Assembly: GCF_030285365.1 (NCBI RefSeq)
Contig: NZ_JASVDS010000003.1
Coordinates: forward strand, 186,001 to 250,000
Source: Roseateles subflavus
GTDB lineage: Bacteria > Pseudomonadota > Gammaproteobacteria > Burkholderiales > Burkholderiaceae_C
Direction of reading: 5' to 3'
Length of the DNA stretch: 64,000 bases
Shown: positions 7,536 through 15,952 of the stretch, piece by piece
Layout: every line of letters begins with the position of its first letter
Position numbering within the stretch: position 1 is the first letter of the stretch
Position numbers and translations under genes: made by a program
The notes under the pieces: generated by a model
What the model was told of the DNA's origin: nothing
The model's database searches: none
Seen by the model: only the letters and a program-made list of their open reading frames with translations

Positions 7536-10500
7536 TTACAGCTCGGCCACGCCCTTGATCCGGATCGGTGCCGCGCTGGCCACCGGGCTGGCGTCCTGCA
7601 CCTTGCCCTGCAGTCGATCCAGCAAGTCCTTCCATTGCGCGCGGGCCGTCACCACATTGGCCAGCTTGACGTGGCCGTAGCCACGGATCTTCTCGGGCAG
7701 GCGGGCCAGGGCCAGCATCAGCTCGTAGCGCGGCTTCTCGAGGCCGGGCTGCAGCAGCGGCAGGATCTCGCGGCGCAGCAGCTGCTCGTAGTCGGCCAGC
7801 AGCTGGCGCTCCATGCGGCGTTCCTCGGTCTTGCCGAAGACGTCCAGCCAGCTGCCGCGCAGGCCCTTGAGACCGGCCAGCACCTTCAAGGCCGAGAAGG
7901 TCCAGCTGCCCAGCTCGATCTTCTTCGCGCGACCATCGGCGCCGGGCTTGGAGACCAGGGGCGGGGCCATGTGGAAGGACAGGCGGTCGAAGGACTGGAA
8001 CTGCTCCTTCAGCGCCTGCTCGAAGCGGCCGTCGGTGTAGAGGCGGGCGACCTCGTACTCGTCCTTGATGGCCATGAGCTTGGCGAGGTAGCGCGCCACG
8101 GCCTTGGACAGGCGCTCGCCCTGGCCCAGCTCGCCCAGGCGGCCCTCGGCCAGGCGGATCTCCTGCACGAGGGCGAGGTAGCGCTGGGCGTAGGCGGCGT
8201 CCTGGTAGTCGGTCAGGAAGCGCAGGCGGCGGCTGATGAGGCCGTCTTCGCCATCGAGCTTGTCCTGGCCCAGCAGCAGCTGCACCGGCGTTGCCTCGGG
8301 CTGGCCGGCCAGGCGGCGCAGGGCCTCGGGCGCGGCAATGGCCAGGCGGCCCAGCGCGAAGGCCGTCTTGTTGCCGTCCACGGCCACGCCGTTGAGCTCG
8401 ATGGCACGCATGAGCGCCGCAAAGCTCACCGGGATCAGGCCGCGCTGCCAGCAGGCTCCCAGCATGATGATGTTGCTGGGCATGGTGTCGCCCATCAGCG
8501 TCTGGGCGATGGACTGGGCGTCGATCGTGTCGAGCAGCTCGTCCGAACCGCCGACGGCATGCTGCATCTTCGCGAGCAGGCCCAGGCCCTGCAGGCTGGC
8601 GTCCGGGTTGCGCACGAAGGCGGCGGTGGGCAGCTCGTGGGTGTTGGCCAGGATCACGGTGCGGCCGGGCTTGACGGTGCCCAGGGCATCGGGCGAGGCG
8701 CCCACCACCATGTCGCAGGCCAGCAGCACGTCGGCCTGCTGGGTGTCGATGCGGACCTGGTTGAGCAGGTCCTGCGTCGGCGCCACGCGCACGAAGGACA
8801 GCACCGAGCCGCCCTTTTGCGCAAAGCCCATGAAGTCGAGCACGGAGGCCTGCTTGCCTTCCAGATGGGCCGCCATCGAAACGAGCGCGCCCACGGTCAC
8901 CACGCCGGTGCCGCCCACGCCGGTCACCAGCATGTCGAAGGGGCCCGTCCACTGCCAGGCGGCGGGCGGCTGGATGGCGTCGATCTCGCGCGCCAGATCG
9001 GCGGCGGTGAAGCCCGAGCCGACCTTCTTCTTCAGCTGGGCGCCGTGCACCGAGACGAAGCTCGGGCAGAAGCCGTTGACGCAGCTGAAGTCCTTGTTGC
9101 AGCTGCTCTGCTCGATCGCACGCTTGCGGCCCCAGTCGGTCTCGACCGGCACGACCGACAGGCAGTTGCTGGCCTGTCCGCAGTCCCCGCAGCCCTCGCA
9201 GACGGCCTCGTTGATGAAGACGCGCTTGGGCGGGTCGTAGAACTCGCCCTTCTTGCGGCGGCGGCGCTTCTCGGCGGCGCAGGTCTGGTCGTAGATCAGC
9301 ACCGTCACGCCCTCGATCTCGCGCAGCTCGCGCTGCACGGCGTCGAGGTCGGCCCGCGGATGGAAGGTGGTCTTGGGCGGGAAGAGGCCCTCGTGGCCCA
9401 CGTACTTCTCGGGCTCGTCGGACACCACGGCGAGGCGCTTCACGCCCTCGGCTTCCACCTGGCGCGCGATCTGGGGCACGCTGGTCGTGCCGTCCACCGG
9501 CTGGCCGCCGGTCATGGCCACGGCGTCGTTGTAGAGGATCTTGTAGGTGATGTTCGCCCGCGCCGCGATGGCCTGGCGGATGGCCAGGTAGCCGGAGTGG
9601 TAGTAGGTGCCGTCACCCAGGTTCTGGAAGACGTGCTTCTCCGTGGTGAAGCGGCTGTGCGCCGCCCAGTCCACGCCCTCGGCGCCCATCTGGATCAGGC
9701 CGGAGGTGCCGCGCTCCATCCAGCTGGCCATGAAGTGGCAGCCGATGCCGGCCAGCGCACGCGAGCCCTCGGGCAGCTTGGTCGAGGTGTTGTGCGGGCA
9801 GCCCGAGCAGAAGTAGGGCTGACGGCGCACGCCATCGGCCTCGTTGGAGAGCAGGCAGGGCGTGAGGAAGTCCACCACCAGATGGCGGCGGTCCAGGGCC
9901 GGGTTGAGGCGGGCCAGCCAGTCCGCCACCGTGGCCATGATGCGTGAGGGGCGCAGCTCGCCGAGCGCGGAAAGCACCGCGGCCCCGTGCTCATCGGTCT
10001 TGCCGACCACGCGCGGGCGCTGGGCATCGGGCAGGTGGTACAGCAGCTCCTTGATCTGGCGCTCGACCACCGGAGCCTTCTCCTCGATCACCAGCATGTC
10101 GGTGAGGCCCTGCGCGAACTCGCGCATCCGCGTGGGCTCCAGCGGGAAGACGAGGCCGACCTTGTAGACGCGCACGCCGGCCGCGGCCAGGGCGTTGGGG
10201 TCCAGATCGAGGCGGCGCAGCACCTCCATGAAGTCGTAGTGCGCCTTGCCCACGGTCACGATGCCCAGCGTGGCGCGCGGGCTGGTGACGATGTGCTTGT
10301 CGATGGAATTCAGCTTGGCGAAGGCCAGCACGGCGTCCAGCTTGTGGGCCAGGCGCGACTCGAGGTCCAGCGAAGGCAGGTCGACCTGGCGGATGTGCAG
10401 ATTCGTCGGTGCGACGTAGTCGACGGGCAGCTCGAAGTCCAGCGGTACGCGGTCCAGGTCCACCGTCATGCCGGACTCCACCACCTCGGAGATGGCCTTG

Positions 10501-11135
10501 AAGCCGACCCAGGCGCCCGAGAAGCGCGACAGCGCCCAGCCGTACAGACCGAACTCGAGGTACTCCGCCACATTGCCCGGATGGACGATGGGCATGCTCC
10601 AGGCCTGCAGCGCGAGGTCGCTCTGGTGCGGGGTGGAGGAGGAGACGCAGCCGTGGTCGTCCCCGCACACCACCAGCACGCCGCCCTGCGTGGACGTGCC
10701 GTAGACGTTGCCGTGCTTGAGCGCGTCACCGGAGCGGTCCACGCCGGGGCCCTTGCCGTACCACATGGCGAAGACGCCATCGACCGTGCGCTTGGGGTCG
10801 AGCGCCACGCGCTGCACGCCCAGGCAGGCGGTGGCGGCCAGGTCTTCGTTGATGGCGGGCAGGAAGTTCACCTGGGCCGCGTCGAGGAATTTCTTGGCCT
10901 TCCACAGCTGCTGATCGACCATGCCCAGCGGCGAGCCGCGGTAGCCGGAGACGAAGCCCGCGGTCTTCAGGCCGTTGCGCTCGTCGAGCGCCTTCTGGGC
11001 CAGCAGCAGGCGCACCAGGGCCTGCGTGCCGGTGAGGAAGACCTGGCCAGTGGCGGCGCTGAGGTTGTCCGACAGCTTGTAGGGGCGCAGCGCCGGCACA
11101 TCGGGGCGCGGGGCGGGCGTGAGGGCATCGGACAT
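7536..11135 (-). CDS. Indolepyruvate ferredoxin oxidoreductase, IorA-IorB fusion
   Basis: A 1199-residue 2-oxoacid:ferredoxin oxidoreductase of the fused proteobacterial type. In order: an N-terminal pyrimidine-binding transketolase-like part; a TPP-binding part with YFCSGCPHN near residue 440; a 4Fe-4S segment with CEGCGDCGQ near residue 645 and further Cys residues to about 695; and a gamma-type domain starting GVGGTGVVTVGAL near residue 737. It should decarboxylate aryl pyruvates (indolepyruvate, phenylpyruvate) to the acyl-CoA with an iron-sulfur electron acceptor, as in aerobic aromatic amino acid breakdown. AGGAG precedes the ATG. It is divergent from an Lrp/AsnC regulator, the classic arrangement for amino-acid-responsive control. 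Confidence 0.92.
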   Translation of the reverse strand: MSDALTPAPRPDVPALRPYKLSDNLSAATGQVFLTGTQALVRLLLAQKALDERNGLKTAGFVSGYRGSPLGMVDQQLWKAKKFLDAAQVNFLPAINEDLAATACLGVQRVALDPKRTVDGVFAMWYGKGPGVDRSGDALKHGNVYGTSTQGGVLVVCGDDHGCVSSSTPHQSDLALQAWSMPIVHPGNVAEYLEFGLYGWALSRFSGAWVGFKAISEVVESGMTVDLDRVPLDFELPVDYVAPTNLHIRQVDLPSLDLESRLAHKLDAVLAFAKLNSIDKHIVTSPRATLGIVTVGKAHYDFMEVLRRLDLDPNALAAAGVRVYKVGLVFPLEPTRMREFAQGLTDMLVIEEKAPVVERQIKELLYHLPDAQRPRVVGKTDEHGAAVLSALGELRPSRIMATVADWLARLNPALDRRHLVVDFLTPCLLSNEADGVRRQPYFCSGCPHNTSTKLPEGSRALAGIGCHFMASWMERGTSGLIQMGAEGVDWAAHSRFTTEKHVFQNLGDGTYYHSGYLAIRQAIAARANITYKILYNDAVAMTGGQPVDGTTSVPQIARQVEAEGVKRLAVVSDEPEKYVGHEGLFPPKTTFHPRADLDAVQRELREIEGVTVLIYDQTCAAEKRRRRKKGEFYDPPKRVFINEAVCEGCGDCGQASNCLSVVPVETDWGRKRAIEQSSCNKDFSCVNGFCPSFVSVHGAQLKKKVGSGFTAADLAREIDAIQPPAAWQWTGPFDMLVTGVGGTGVVTVGALVSMAAHLEGKQASVLDFMGFAQKGGSVLSFVRVAPTQDLLNQVRIDTQQADVLLACDMVVGASPDALGTVKPGRTVILANTHELPTAAFVRNPDASLQGLGLLAKMQHAVGGSDELLDTIDAQSIAQTLMGDTMPSNIIMLGACWQRGLIPVSFAALMRAIELNGVAVDGNKTAFALGRLAIAAPEALRRLAGQPEATPVQLLLGQDKLDGEDGLISRRLRFLTDYQDAAYAQRYLALVQEIRLAEGRLGELGQGERLSKAVARYLAKLMAIKDEYEVARLYTDGRFEQALKEQFQSFDRLSFHMAPPLVSKPGADGRAKKIELGSWTFSALKVLAGLKGLRGSWLDVFGKTEERRMERQLLADYEQLLRREILPLLQPGLEKPRYELMLALARLPEKIRGYGHVKLANVVTARAQWKDLLDRLQGKVQDASPVASAAPIRIKGVAEL

Positions 11136-11197
11136 GGGGGTCTCCTGGCGCGGGTTCTTGTAGGGAAAACTGCGCGAGATTTTTGGCGAGCCCTGGC

Positions 11198-11227
11198 AGT
11201 GTTTGTTTCTTCAATTCCCCCTGTCAA
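11198..11227 (-). promoter_or_regulatory. Candidate sigma-70 promoter of the indolepyruvate oxidoreductase gene
   Basis: On the minus strand a perfect TTGACA (11227-11222) is followed after 18 bases by AACACT (11203-11198). The start of transcription would fall near 11190, giving a leader of about 55 bases. The minus 10 box is weak, consistent with a promoter needing an activator. Confidence 0.45.
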
Positions 11228-11236
11228 GCGGGTGAA

Positions 11237-11253
11237 TGAGAGAATTCATCTCA
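11237..11253. promoter_or_regulatory. Inverted repeat, candidate Lrp/AsnC operator
   Basis: TGAGA-GAATTCA-TCTCA: 5-bp perfect arms around an AT-rich 7-base centre. It lies 10-26 bp upstream of the minus 35 box of the leftward oxidoreductase gene and ends 12 bases before the regulator's own start codon. This position would suit both activation of the enzyme gene and autorepression. Assignment to the Lrp-type protein is inference from position. Confidence 0.45.
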
Positions 11254-11265
11254 AGGAGGCTTGAT

Positions 11266-11736
11266 ATGGAGTCGGAACGTTTCGATCGGGCGACGCGCCA
11301 GATCCTGGAGGCGCTGCAGGCGGACGCCCGCCTGTCCACGCAGGCGCTGGCCGAGCGGGTGGGGCTGTCGGCCACGCCGGTATGGCGTCGCGTGAAGGAG
11401 CTGGAGGACAGCGGGGTGATCCGCCGCCACGTGGCCCTGGTGGACCGCGAGAAGCTGGGGCTGTCGATCTGCGTGCTGGCCAACGTCAGCCTCGTGAGGC
11501 ACAGCGAGGGGGCGGTCGAGCAGTTCGAGCAGCTCGTGCTGACGAGCCGCGAGATCATCGAGTGCCACGGCATCACGGGCGAGGCGGACTACGTGATCAA
11601 GGTCGTCGTGCCGGACATGAAGGCCTACGACCAGTTCCTGCAGAGCAAGGTCTTCAAGGTGCCGGGCGTGGCCAGCGTGCGCAGCAACGTGGTGCTGCGC
11701 GAGGTGAAGTACGAGACGGCGCTGCCGGTCGGCTGA
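11266..11736 (+). CDS. Lrp/AsnC family transcriptional regulator
   Basis: 156 residues from the ATG at 11266, chosen for the strong AAGGAGG six bases upstream; a longer frame from 11236 lacks one. Residues about 5-60 are the AsnC-type winged helix-turn-helix (RQILEALQADARLSTQALAE then VGLSATPVWRRVKELEDSGVI). Residues 70-150 are the RAM ligand-binding domain with the characteristic ITGEADYVIKVVVPDMKAYD. Such proteins bind amino acids and form octamers. The divergent aromatic oxoacid oxidoreductase gene is the obvious target, so an aromatic amino acid effector is likely. The stop is only 7 bp from the stop of the convergent next gene. Confidence 0.93.
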   Translation: MESERFDRATRQILEALQADARLSTQALAERVGLSATPVWRRVKELEDSGVIRRHVALVDREKLGLSICVLANVSLVRHSEGAVEQFEQLVLTSREIIECHGITGEADYVIKVVVPDMKAYDQFLQSKVFKVPGVASVRSNVVLREVKYETALPVG

Positions 11737-11743
11737 GGCCCGT

Positions 11744-12547
11744 TCAGAGCGCGCCGACGCGCAGCGCGGCCGGCTCGCTGGTGTGCAGCACCTTGCCGGG
11801 CTCCAGGTTGTCGACGAACTCCAGCTTCAGCGTGTAGCGGCCCTTGGGCGGACGCAGCCAGGCCTCCGTCTCGCCCCCCGCGAAGTCCATCAGCTCGGCG
11901 GCGCGGCCCTCGGGCTGGACCTGCAGTCGGAAGTGCCCCGTGCCCTTTTCCTTGAGCGCCTGGTGCGACACGTTCAGCGCCGAGGCATGGAAGAGCACCT
12001 GCACGGGCGTGTTCTCGCCCACCTCCGCCTGCACCGGCCGCACGGAGATGCCCGGCTTCTGCAGGGACGCCGGGTCGATGTCCTTGCGCTGCGCCGTCAC
12101 CGTCACCTTGATGGGCTTGCTGTAGACGAAGTTCGGCACGTGCCGGTGGTCGGCCAGCACGAGGCGCAGCGTGTAGACCCCCGGCTGCAGGTTCAGCGCC
12201 GTTTCCATCTGGCCCTTGCCGAAGTGGATGTACTGCTCGGTGAAGGGCAGGGGCTTGGAGAAGTCCAGCGGCAGGTCGCGGTTGATCAGCAGGTGGTGGT
12301 GGCCGGTGTGGGCCTGCGCCTTGGTGATCGGGGCGATGCCGAAGCCCGTGAGACCGAAGCGCACGAGGTAGGGCGTCTCGATGCGGGCGCCGTCCTCGAG
12401 GTTCGTGAAGTGGGCCGACTTCTCCATGCGCGGCGCCTGCGTGAGCCAGGGGTGGCTCGTGGCGGCCCCGGCGGGCAGGGCCGATGCCAGCAGTAAGGCG
12501 GTCAGGGCGGCGGAACAGAAGGCGGCAAGGGCGGGGCGGCGCGGCAT
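11744..12547 (-). CDS. DUF4399 domain exported protein
   Basis: 267 residues from the ATG at 12547 (GGAG upstream), which places a good signal peptide at the N terminus (RRPALAAF core, cleavage after PAGAA near residue 29). The first half carries the DUF4399 hallmark: a beta-rich segment with ALAxTGHHHLLI-type text (here AQAHTGHHHLLIN), then GQMETALNLQPGVYTLRLVLADHRHVPN. The His cluster suggests metal binding, but the biochemical role is unknown. A second beta-sandwich-like half (about residues 170-265) looks like an Ig/FN-type domain. The upstream gene on the plus strand is divergent. Confidence 0.85.
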   Translation of the reverse strand: MPRRPALAAFCSAALTALLLASALPAGAATSHPWLTQAPRMEKSAHFTNLEDGARIETPYLVRFGLTGFGIAPITKAQAHTGHHHLLINRDLPLDFSKPLPFTEQYIHFGKGQMETALNLQPGVYTLRLVLADHRHVPNFVYSKPIKVTVTAQRKDIDPASLQKPGISVRPVQAEVGENTPVQVLFHASALNVSHQALKEKGTGHFRLQVQPEGRAAELMDFAGGETEAWLRPPKGRYTLKLEFVDNLEPGKVLHTSEPAALRVGAL

Positions 12548-12634
12548 GGAGGCTCCAGGGCGCGCATGCGCCGGAAAATGACCGCGAAGTGTAGTGGGCC
12601 GCCGTGACGCCCGCGTGGGCGCACCTCCAATCAT

Positions 12635-12709
12635 GGGGTCAGGTTTTGCCTCTTGCGATCCCAGCCTTTTCCTGGGGGCAAGGCTGGCATGGACAATGCG
12701 GTCTGACCC
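12635..12709. repeat. Structured intergenic element, REP-like
   Basis: GGGTCAG (12636-12642) pairs with CTGACCC (12703-12709) and encloses a second perfect stem, CCAGCCTT (12661-12668) with AAGGCTGG. The leading GGGGTCAGGTTTTGCCTC (18 bases) recurs exactly at 56878-56895, and relatives (GCAAGACCTGACCC) occur at 31788 and 46304. Confidence 0.5.
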
Positions 12710-12741
12710 TGCCGTTCCTGCGGCAGGCTGCGGAGGTGTCC

Positions 12742-13419
12742 ATGTTCACGGTCTATGGTCTTGCGGGGCGCGTCGTCAGTGGTGACATCGAGCAGCTGGC
12801 ACGGTCCGATGCCGTGCAGGCGCTGGCCCGGGTGCGTGCGGCGGCGGCGGTCGGGCGCGGCGCGGAGGTGGCCGGCGCGGCGCTGCAGCCGGTGCAGGCC
12901 GGCCTGACGTCCCAGTCCGAGGCGCGGCCGGTGGTGGTGCGTCAGGCCCTGGCGCAGTACGAGGGCGCGCCGGACCGCGAGCATCCGCTGTCCCGGGTCC
13001 GCGCGGTGATGAGCAGCCCCGCCTTCTGCCTGTCCGGCGGCATGAGCATCGACGAGGCCTGGCAGGCGCTGCAGCGCCGGGGCCTGGGCCAGGCGCCCGT
13101 GCTGTCGGCGGATGGCCGCCTCATCGGCCTGCTGCTGCGCGGCGAGCTGCTGCCGCCGTCGTTGATGGGGTCGGCCGACCTGCCCAATCCCTGGCACTGG
13201 CAGCACCTGCTCACCGAGACGGTCGAGCAGCACATGCTCTCGCCCGTGCCGGGCGCCAGCCCGCAGACCTCGCTGCGGCAGCTCGCGCGGCTGTTGCTGG
13301 ACCTGCGCCTGCCGGGGCTGCCCGTGGTGGACGAGGCCGGCGGCGTGACGGGCTTTGTCTCGCGCAGCGACCTGCTCAAGGCGCTGGCCCACGAGCCGCC
13401 GCTCGATCTCTGGGGCTGA
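12742..13419 (+). CDS. CBS domain-containing protein
   Basis: 225 residues from the ATG at 12742 with GGAGGTG six bases upstream; the frame is open to 12604 but without a ribosome site. An Ala/Arg-rich N-terminal region of about 85 residues is followed by two CBS motifs: VMSSPAFCLSGGMSIDEAWQ to APVLSADGRLIGLLLRGEL, then EQHMLSPVPGASPQTSLRQLA to LPVVDEAGGVTGFVSRSDLLKAL. CBS pairs bind adenosyl ligands such as AMP or ATP and regulate a partner. No enzyme domain is fused and the partner is unknown. It converges on the EAL gene with a 21-bp gap. Confidence 0.85.
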   Translation: MFTVYGLAGRVVSGDIEQLARSDAVQALARVRAAAAVGRGAEVAGAALQPVQAGLTSQSEARPVVVRQALAQYEGAPDREHPLSRVRAVMSSPAFCLSGGMSIDEAWQALQRRGLGQAPVLSADGRLIGLLLRGELLPPSLMGSADLPNPWHWQHLLTETVEQHMLSPVPGASPQTSLRQLARLLLDLRLPGLPVVDEAGGVTGFVSRSDLLKALAHEPPLDLWG

Positions 13420-13440
13420 GGCGCCTCGGCCGCGGGTGGC

Positions 13441-15153
13441 TCAGCGCCGCTGGCGCGACTGCAGCCAGGCGGGGTACTCCGCCGAAGGCATGGCGGCCGC
13501 GTAGAGCCAGCCCTGGGCGGACTGCACGCCGATGTCCCGCAGGAAGGCCTCCTGCGAGATGGTCTCCACGCCCTCGGCCACGATGCTCAGGTTGAGCTCC
13601 TTGGCCACGCTCACCACCGACTTCATCAGCGCCTCGCTGCGCTCCTGCTCGGGGCCGGACTTGAGGAAGGAACGGTCCAGCTTGATGACGTCGATGGGCA
13701 GCCGGGCCAGCATGGCCAGCGAGGAGAAGCCCGTCCCGAAGTCATCGAGATAGACCTTGTAGCCGAGGCCCCGGCACTCCTGCATGAAGGCGGCCGTGCG
13801 TGCCTGGTCGCCAATGACGCTGCTCTCGGTGAGCTCCACGTCCAGCAGGCCGTGCGCCGCGCGCTGGCATTCGGACAGCCAGCGCAGCAGGTCGGCGTCC
13901 TGGAACTGCCGTGCGCTGATGTTGACGGCGATGCGGGTGGGCAGACCCAGGGCGCGCCACTGCGCGGCCTGGGAGGCCGCACTGACGATGACCCAGCGGC
14001 CGATGGCGGAGATCTGGCCGTTGTCCTCGGCGCGGGCGATGAAGAGGTCCGGGCGGATGAGGCCGCGTTTCGGGTGCCGCCAGCGCAGCAGGGCCTCGAC
14101 GCCGAGGCAGTGCCCGGTGCGCAGGTCGAGCTTGGGCTGGTAGTGCAGTTCCAGCTGCTGGAGCTCCAGCGCCTTGCGCAGGTGATGGTCCAGCCACAGC
14201 CGCTCGCGGGCGCGCTGCTGCATGCGGGGGTCGTAGACGCGCTGCGTGCGGCCGCCGTCCTCCTGGGCGCTGTGCAGCGCGGTGTCGGCATTGCGCAGCA
14301 GTTCTTCCAGCTCGGCGCCGTGCAGCGGGTGGCAGGCGATGCCGATGCTCACGGGCACCACGAGCTCGGTCCGCTTGAGGCTCAGGGGCTGCGTGAAGCG
14401 CTGCAGCACCATGCGGCCCAGACGCTGCATTTCCTCGATGCCGCCCGGGCCGGGCATCAGGACGGTGAACTCGACGCCCAGCGAGCGCGCCACGACAGCG
14501 GGCGCGGGCAGCAGGGTCTTGAGCGCGCTGGCCACGGCCACGAGCACCTCGTCGGCGCCGTCCGGGCCGAAGTTGTCACGCAGCAGGCTGAAGTCGCGCG
14601 GCTTGATGGCGAGCAGGCCGAACTCCTCGCGCCGCTCGATCAGGCTCAGCAGGCGCTCGCGCAAGGCGTAGCGGCTGATGAGGCCGGTGAGCTCGTCCTC
14701 GTAGACCAGCGTGTGCAGGACTTCGTTCTGCAGCTCCTGGCTCTCGCTGCCCGTGCCAACACCGGCATCCGGGCCGAGGTCCGTGCCGCACAGCACGAGC
14801 TGGCGCCGCGCCGGCCCGGCGCTGTGCAGACGCTGGATCTGCCAAAGATAGAGGTGGTCCCCCTCGGGGGTCGGACAGCGCAGCTCGTCCTGCCACAGCG
14901 GGTCGGGCTGCCCGGCAGCCTTGGCGAGCTGGGACAGCAGGGGCGCCGGCAGGGAATGCAGGGTGCTCACGGCGCAGCCTCGCAGCTGGCTCGGGCGCAG
15001 CCCGGTCAGCGCACCGAAGCCGGCATTGGCCTGGCTGATGCGGCCCTGCTCGTCCACGAGGGCGAGGGCCAGCCCCTGCAGCTCGCTCAGGGCGTGATCC
15101 AGTGGCCCGGCGTCGCGCGGGAGGCGCTCGGAGGCGATCGGGGAGGGACTCAT
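13441..15153 (-). CDS. PAS-GGDEF-EAL protein, predicted c-di-GMP phosphodiesterase with degenerate GGDEF
   Basis: 570 residues from the ATG at 15153; the longer frame to 15429 crosses the divergent promoter region. A PAS-like domain (about 15-120) is followed by a GGDEF domain in which the signature reads SLGVEF, losing the first Gly and the Asp of GGDEF, so cyclase activity is unlikely. The EAL domain keeps the residues needed for hydrolysis: VEALLRW, VNISARQF, ELTES, DDFGTGFSSL, IKLDRSF, AEGVET and SAQGW. It should cleave cyclic di-GMP in the cytoplasm, perhaps with the GGDEF half as a GTP sensor (family knowledge; not shown here). Divergent from cheZ. Confidence 0.92.
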   Translation of the reverse strand: MSPSPIASERLPRDAGPLDHALSELQGLALALVDEQGRISQANAGFGALTGLRPSQLRGCAVSTLHSLPAPLLSQLAKAAGQPDPLWQDELRCPTPEGDHLYLWQIQRLHSAGPARRQLVLCGTDLGPDAGVGTGSESQELQNEVLHTLVYEDELTGLISRYALRERLLSLIERREEFGLLAIKPRDFSLLRDNFGPDGADEVLVAVASALKTLLPAPAVVARSLGVEFTVLMPGPGGIEEMQRLGRMVLQRFTQPLSLKRTELVVPVSIGIACHPLHGAELEELLRNADTALHSAQEDGGRTQRVYDPRMQQRARERLWLDHHLRKALELQQLELHYQPKLDLRTGHCLGVEALLRWRHPKRGLIRPDLFIARAEDNGQISAIGRWVIVSAASQAAQWRALGLPTRIAVNISARQFQDADLLRWLSECQRAAHGLLDVELTESSVIGDQARTAAFMQECRGLGYKVYLDDFGTGFSSLAMLARLPIDVIKLDRSFLKSGPEQERSEALMKSVVSVAKELNLSIVAEGVETISQEAFLRDIGVQSAQGWLYAAAMPSAEYPAWLQSRQRR

Positions 15154-15340
15154 GACAGCTAGGTGCCCGTGCTGGCCAGTTTGGGCGCAGTATCGCCCGC
15201 GATCCAAAAGCGAAGTGTGTGATTTGTCGTGCAAATGGCGGCTTTCGTGGGCGCGGGGCTGGCGTGCCGGGGGACTACGATGCCGGGGTGCGGCAGGCGA
15301 TGGGCCTGATCGCCACCCAGGGAACAGCACGATCACCGCC

Positions 15341-15943
15341 ATGTCAGACGACCCGATTCGCCCGGAGCCGGCCCGTGACCAGGCCCTGCACAGCGAGCTG
15401 AGCGCGGAGGCGCTGCGGGTGCTGCACAAGGTCGTCGAGGAACTGCCGGACGCCTGCGAGCGCCTGCGCTATGTGCAGGAGATGACCGAGCAGGCGGCGA
15501 ACAAGGTGCTGAACCTGGTCGAGAAGGCCCAGAGCGATGCCGGCGAGGTGGCCAGGAAGGGCCAGGATCTGGCCGAGGCCCTGGAGCGCCTGGCATCCTC
15601 CGACGACATGAGCGTGGATCGCGCCCGGGCGATGATGCGGCTGTGCGCGGCCTACGCCCGCCAGGCGAGCGGCTTCGGCGAGCGCGAGCAGGGCCTGCAC
15701 ACCGAGCTGATGCTGGCCCAGGGATTCCAGGATCTGTCGGGGCAGGTGATCAACAAGGTCATCGGCATGCTGGATCGGGTGGAGAGCCCGCTGCAGCAGC
15801 TGCTGGCAAGCTCCGAGCCGCCCGCGGCGGCAGAGGAAGCCAGCGTTGCCGGTTCCAGCGCGGCGCTGGAAGGCGTGCAGACGCCCGACAAGGCGCTCAA
15901 GCAGGACGACGTGGACGACCTCCTGGCCTCGCTGGGCTTCTGA
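15341..15943 (+). CDS. cheZ: Protein phosphatase CheZ
   Basis: 200 residues from the ATG at 15341. CheZ dephosphorylates CheY-P and so resets flagellar rotation. The central helix has the family core ELMLAQGFQDLSGQVINKVI, containing the catalytic Asp/Gln pair (QDLSGQ). The C-terminal peptide QDDVDDLLASLGF matches the CheY-binding amphipathic helix found at the end of CheZ proteins, joined by a flexible Ala/Ser/Glu linker. No other chemotaxis gene is adjacent, which is unusual since cheZ normally follows cheY. The divergent neighbour is a c-di-GMP phosphodiesterase, so both touch motility. Confidence 0.92.
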   Translation: MSDDPIRPEPARDQALHSELSAEALRVLHKVVEELPDACERLRYVQEMTEQAANKVLNLVEKAQSDAGEVARKGQDLAEALERLASSDDMSVDRARAMMRLCAAYARQASGFGEREQGLHTELMLAQGFQDLSGQVINKVIGMLDRVESPLQQLLASSEPPAAAEEASVAGSSAALEGVQTPDKALKQDDVDDLLASLGF

Positions 15944-15952
15944 ACGCCCGCG

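Noticed and set aside
6267-9947. A 1226-codon open frame on the plus strand opposite the binding protein and indolepyruvate oxidoreductase genes
   Set aside because: Shadow frame of a GC-rich region: composition dominated by Arg/Gly/Ala/His/Gln, no known motif, and the opposite strand encodes clear conserved proteins.
12604-12741. N-terminal extension of the CBS protein through the REP-like element
   Set aside because: GGAGGTG stands in front of the ATG at 12742, and the upstream codons cover a structured repeat.
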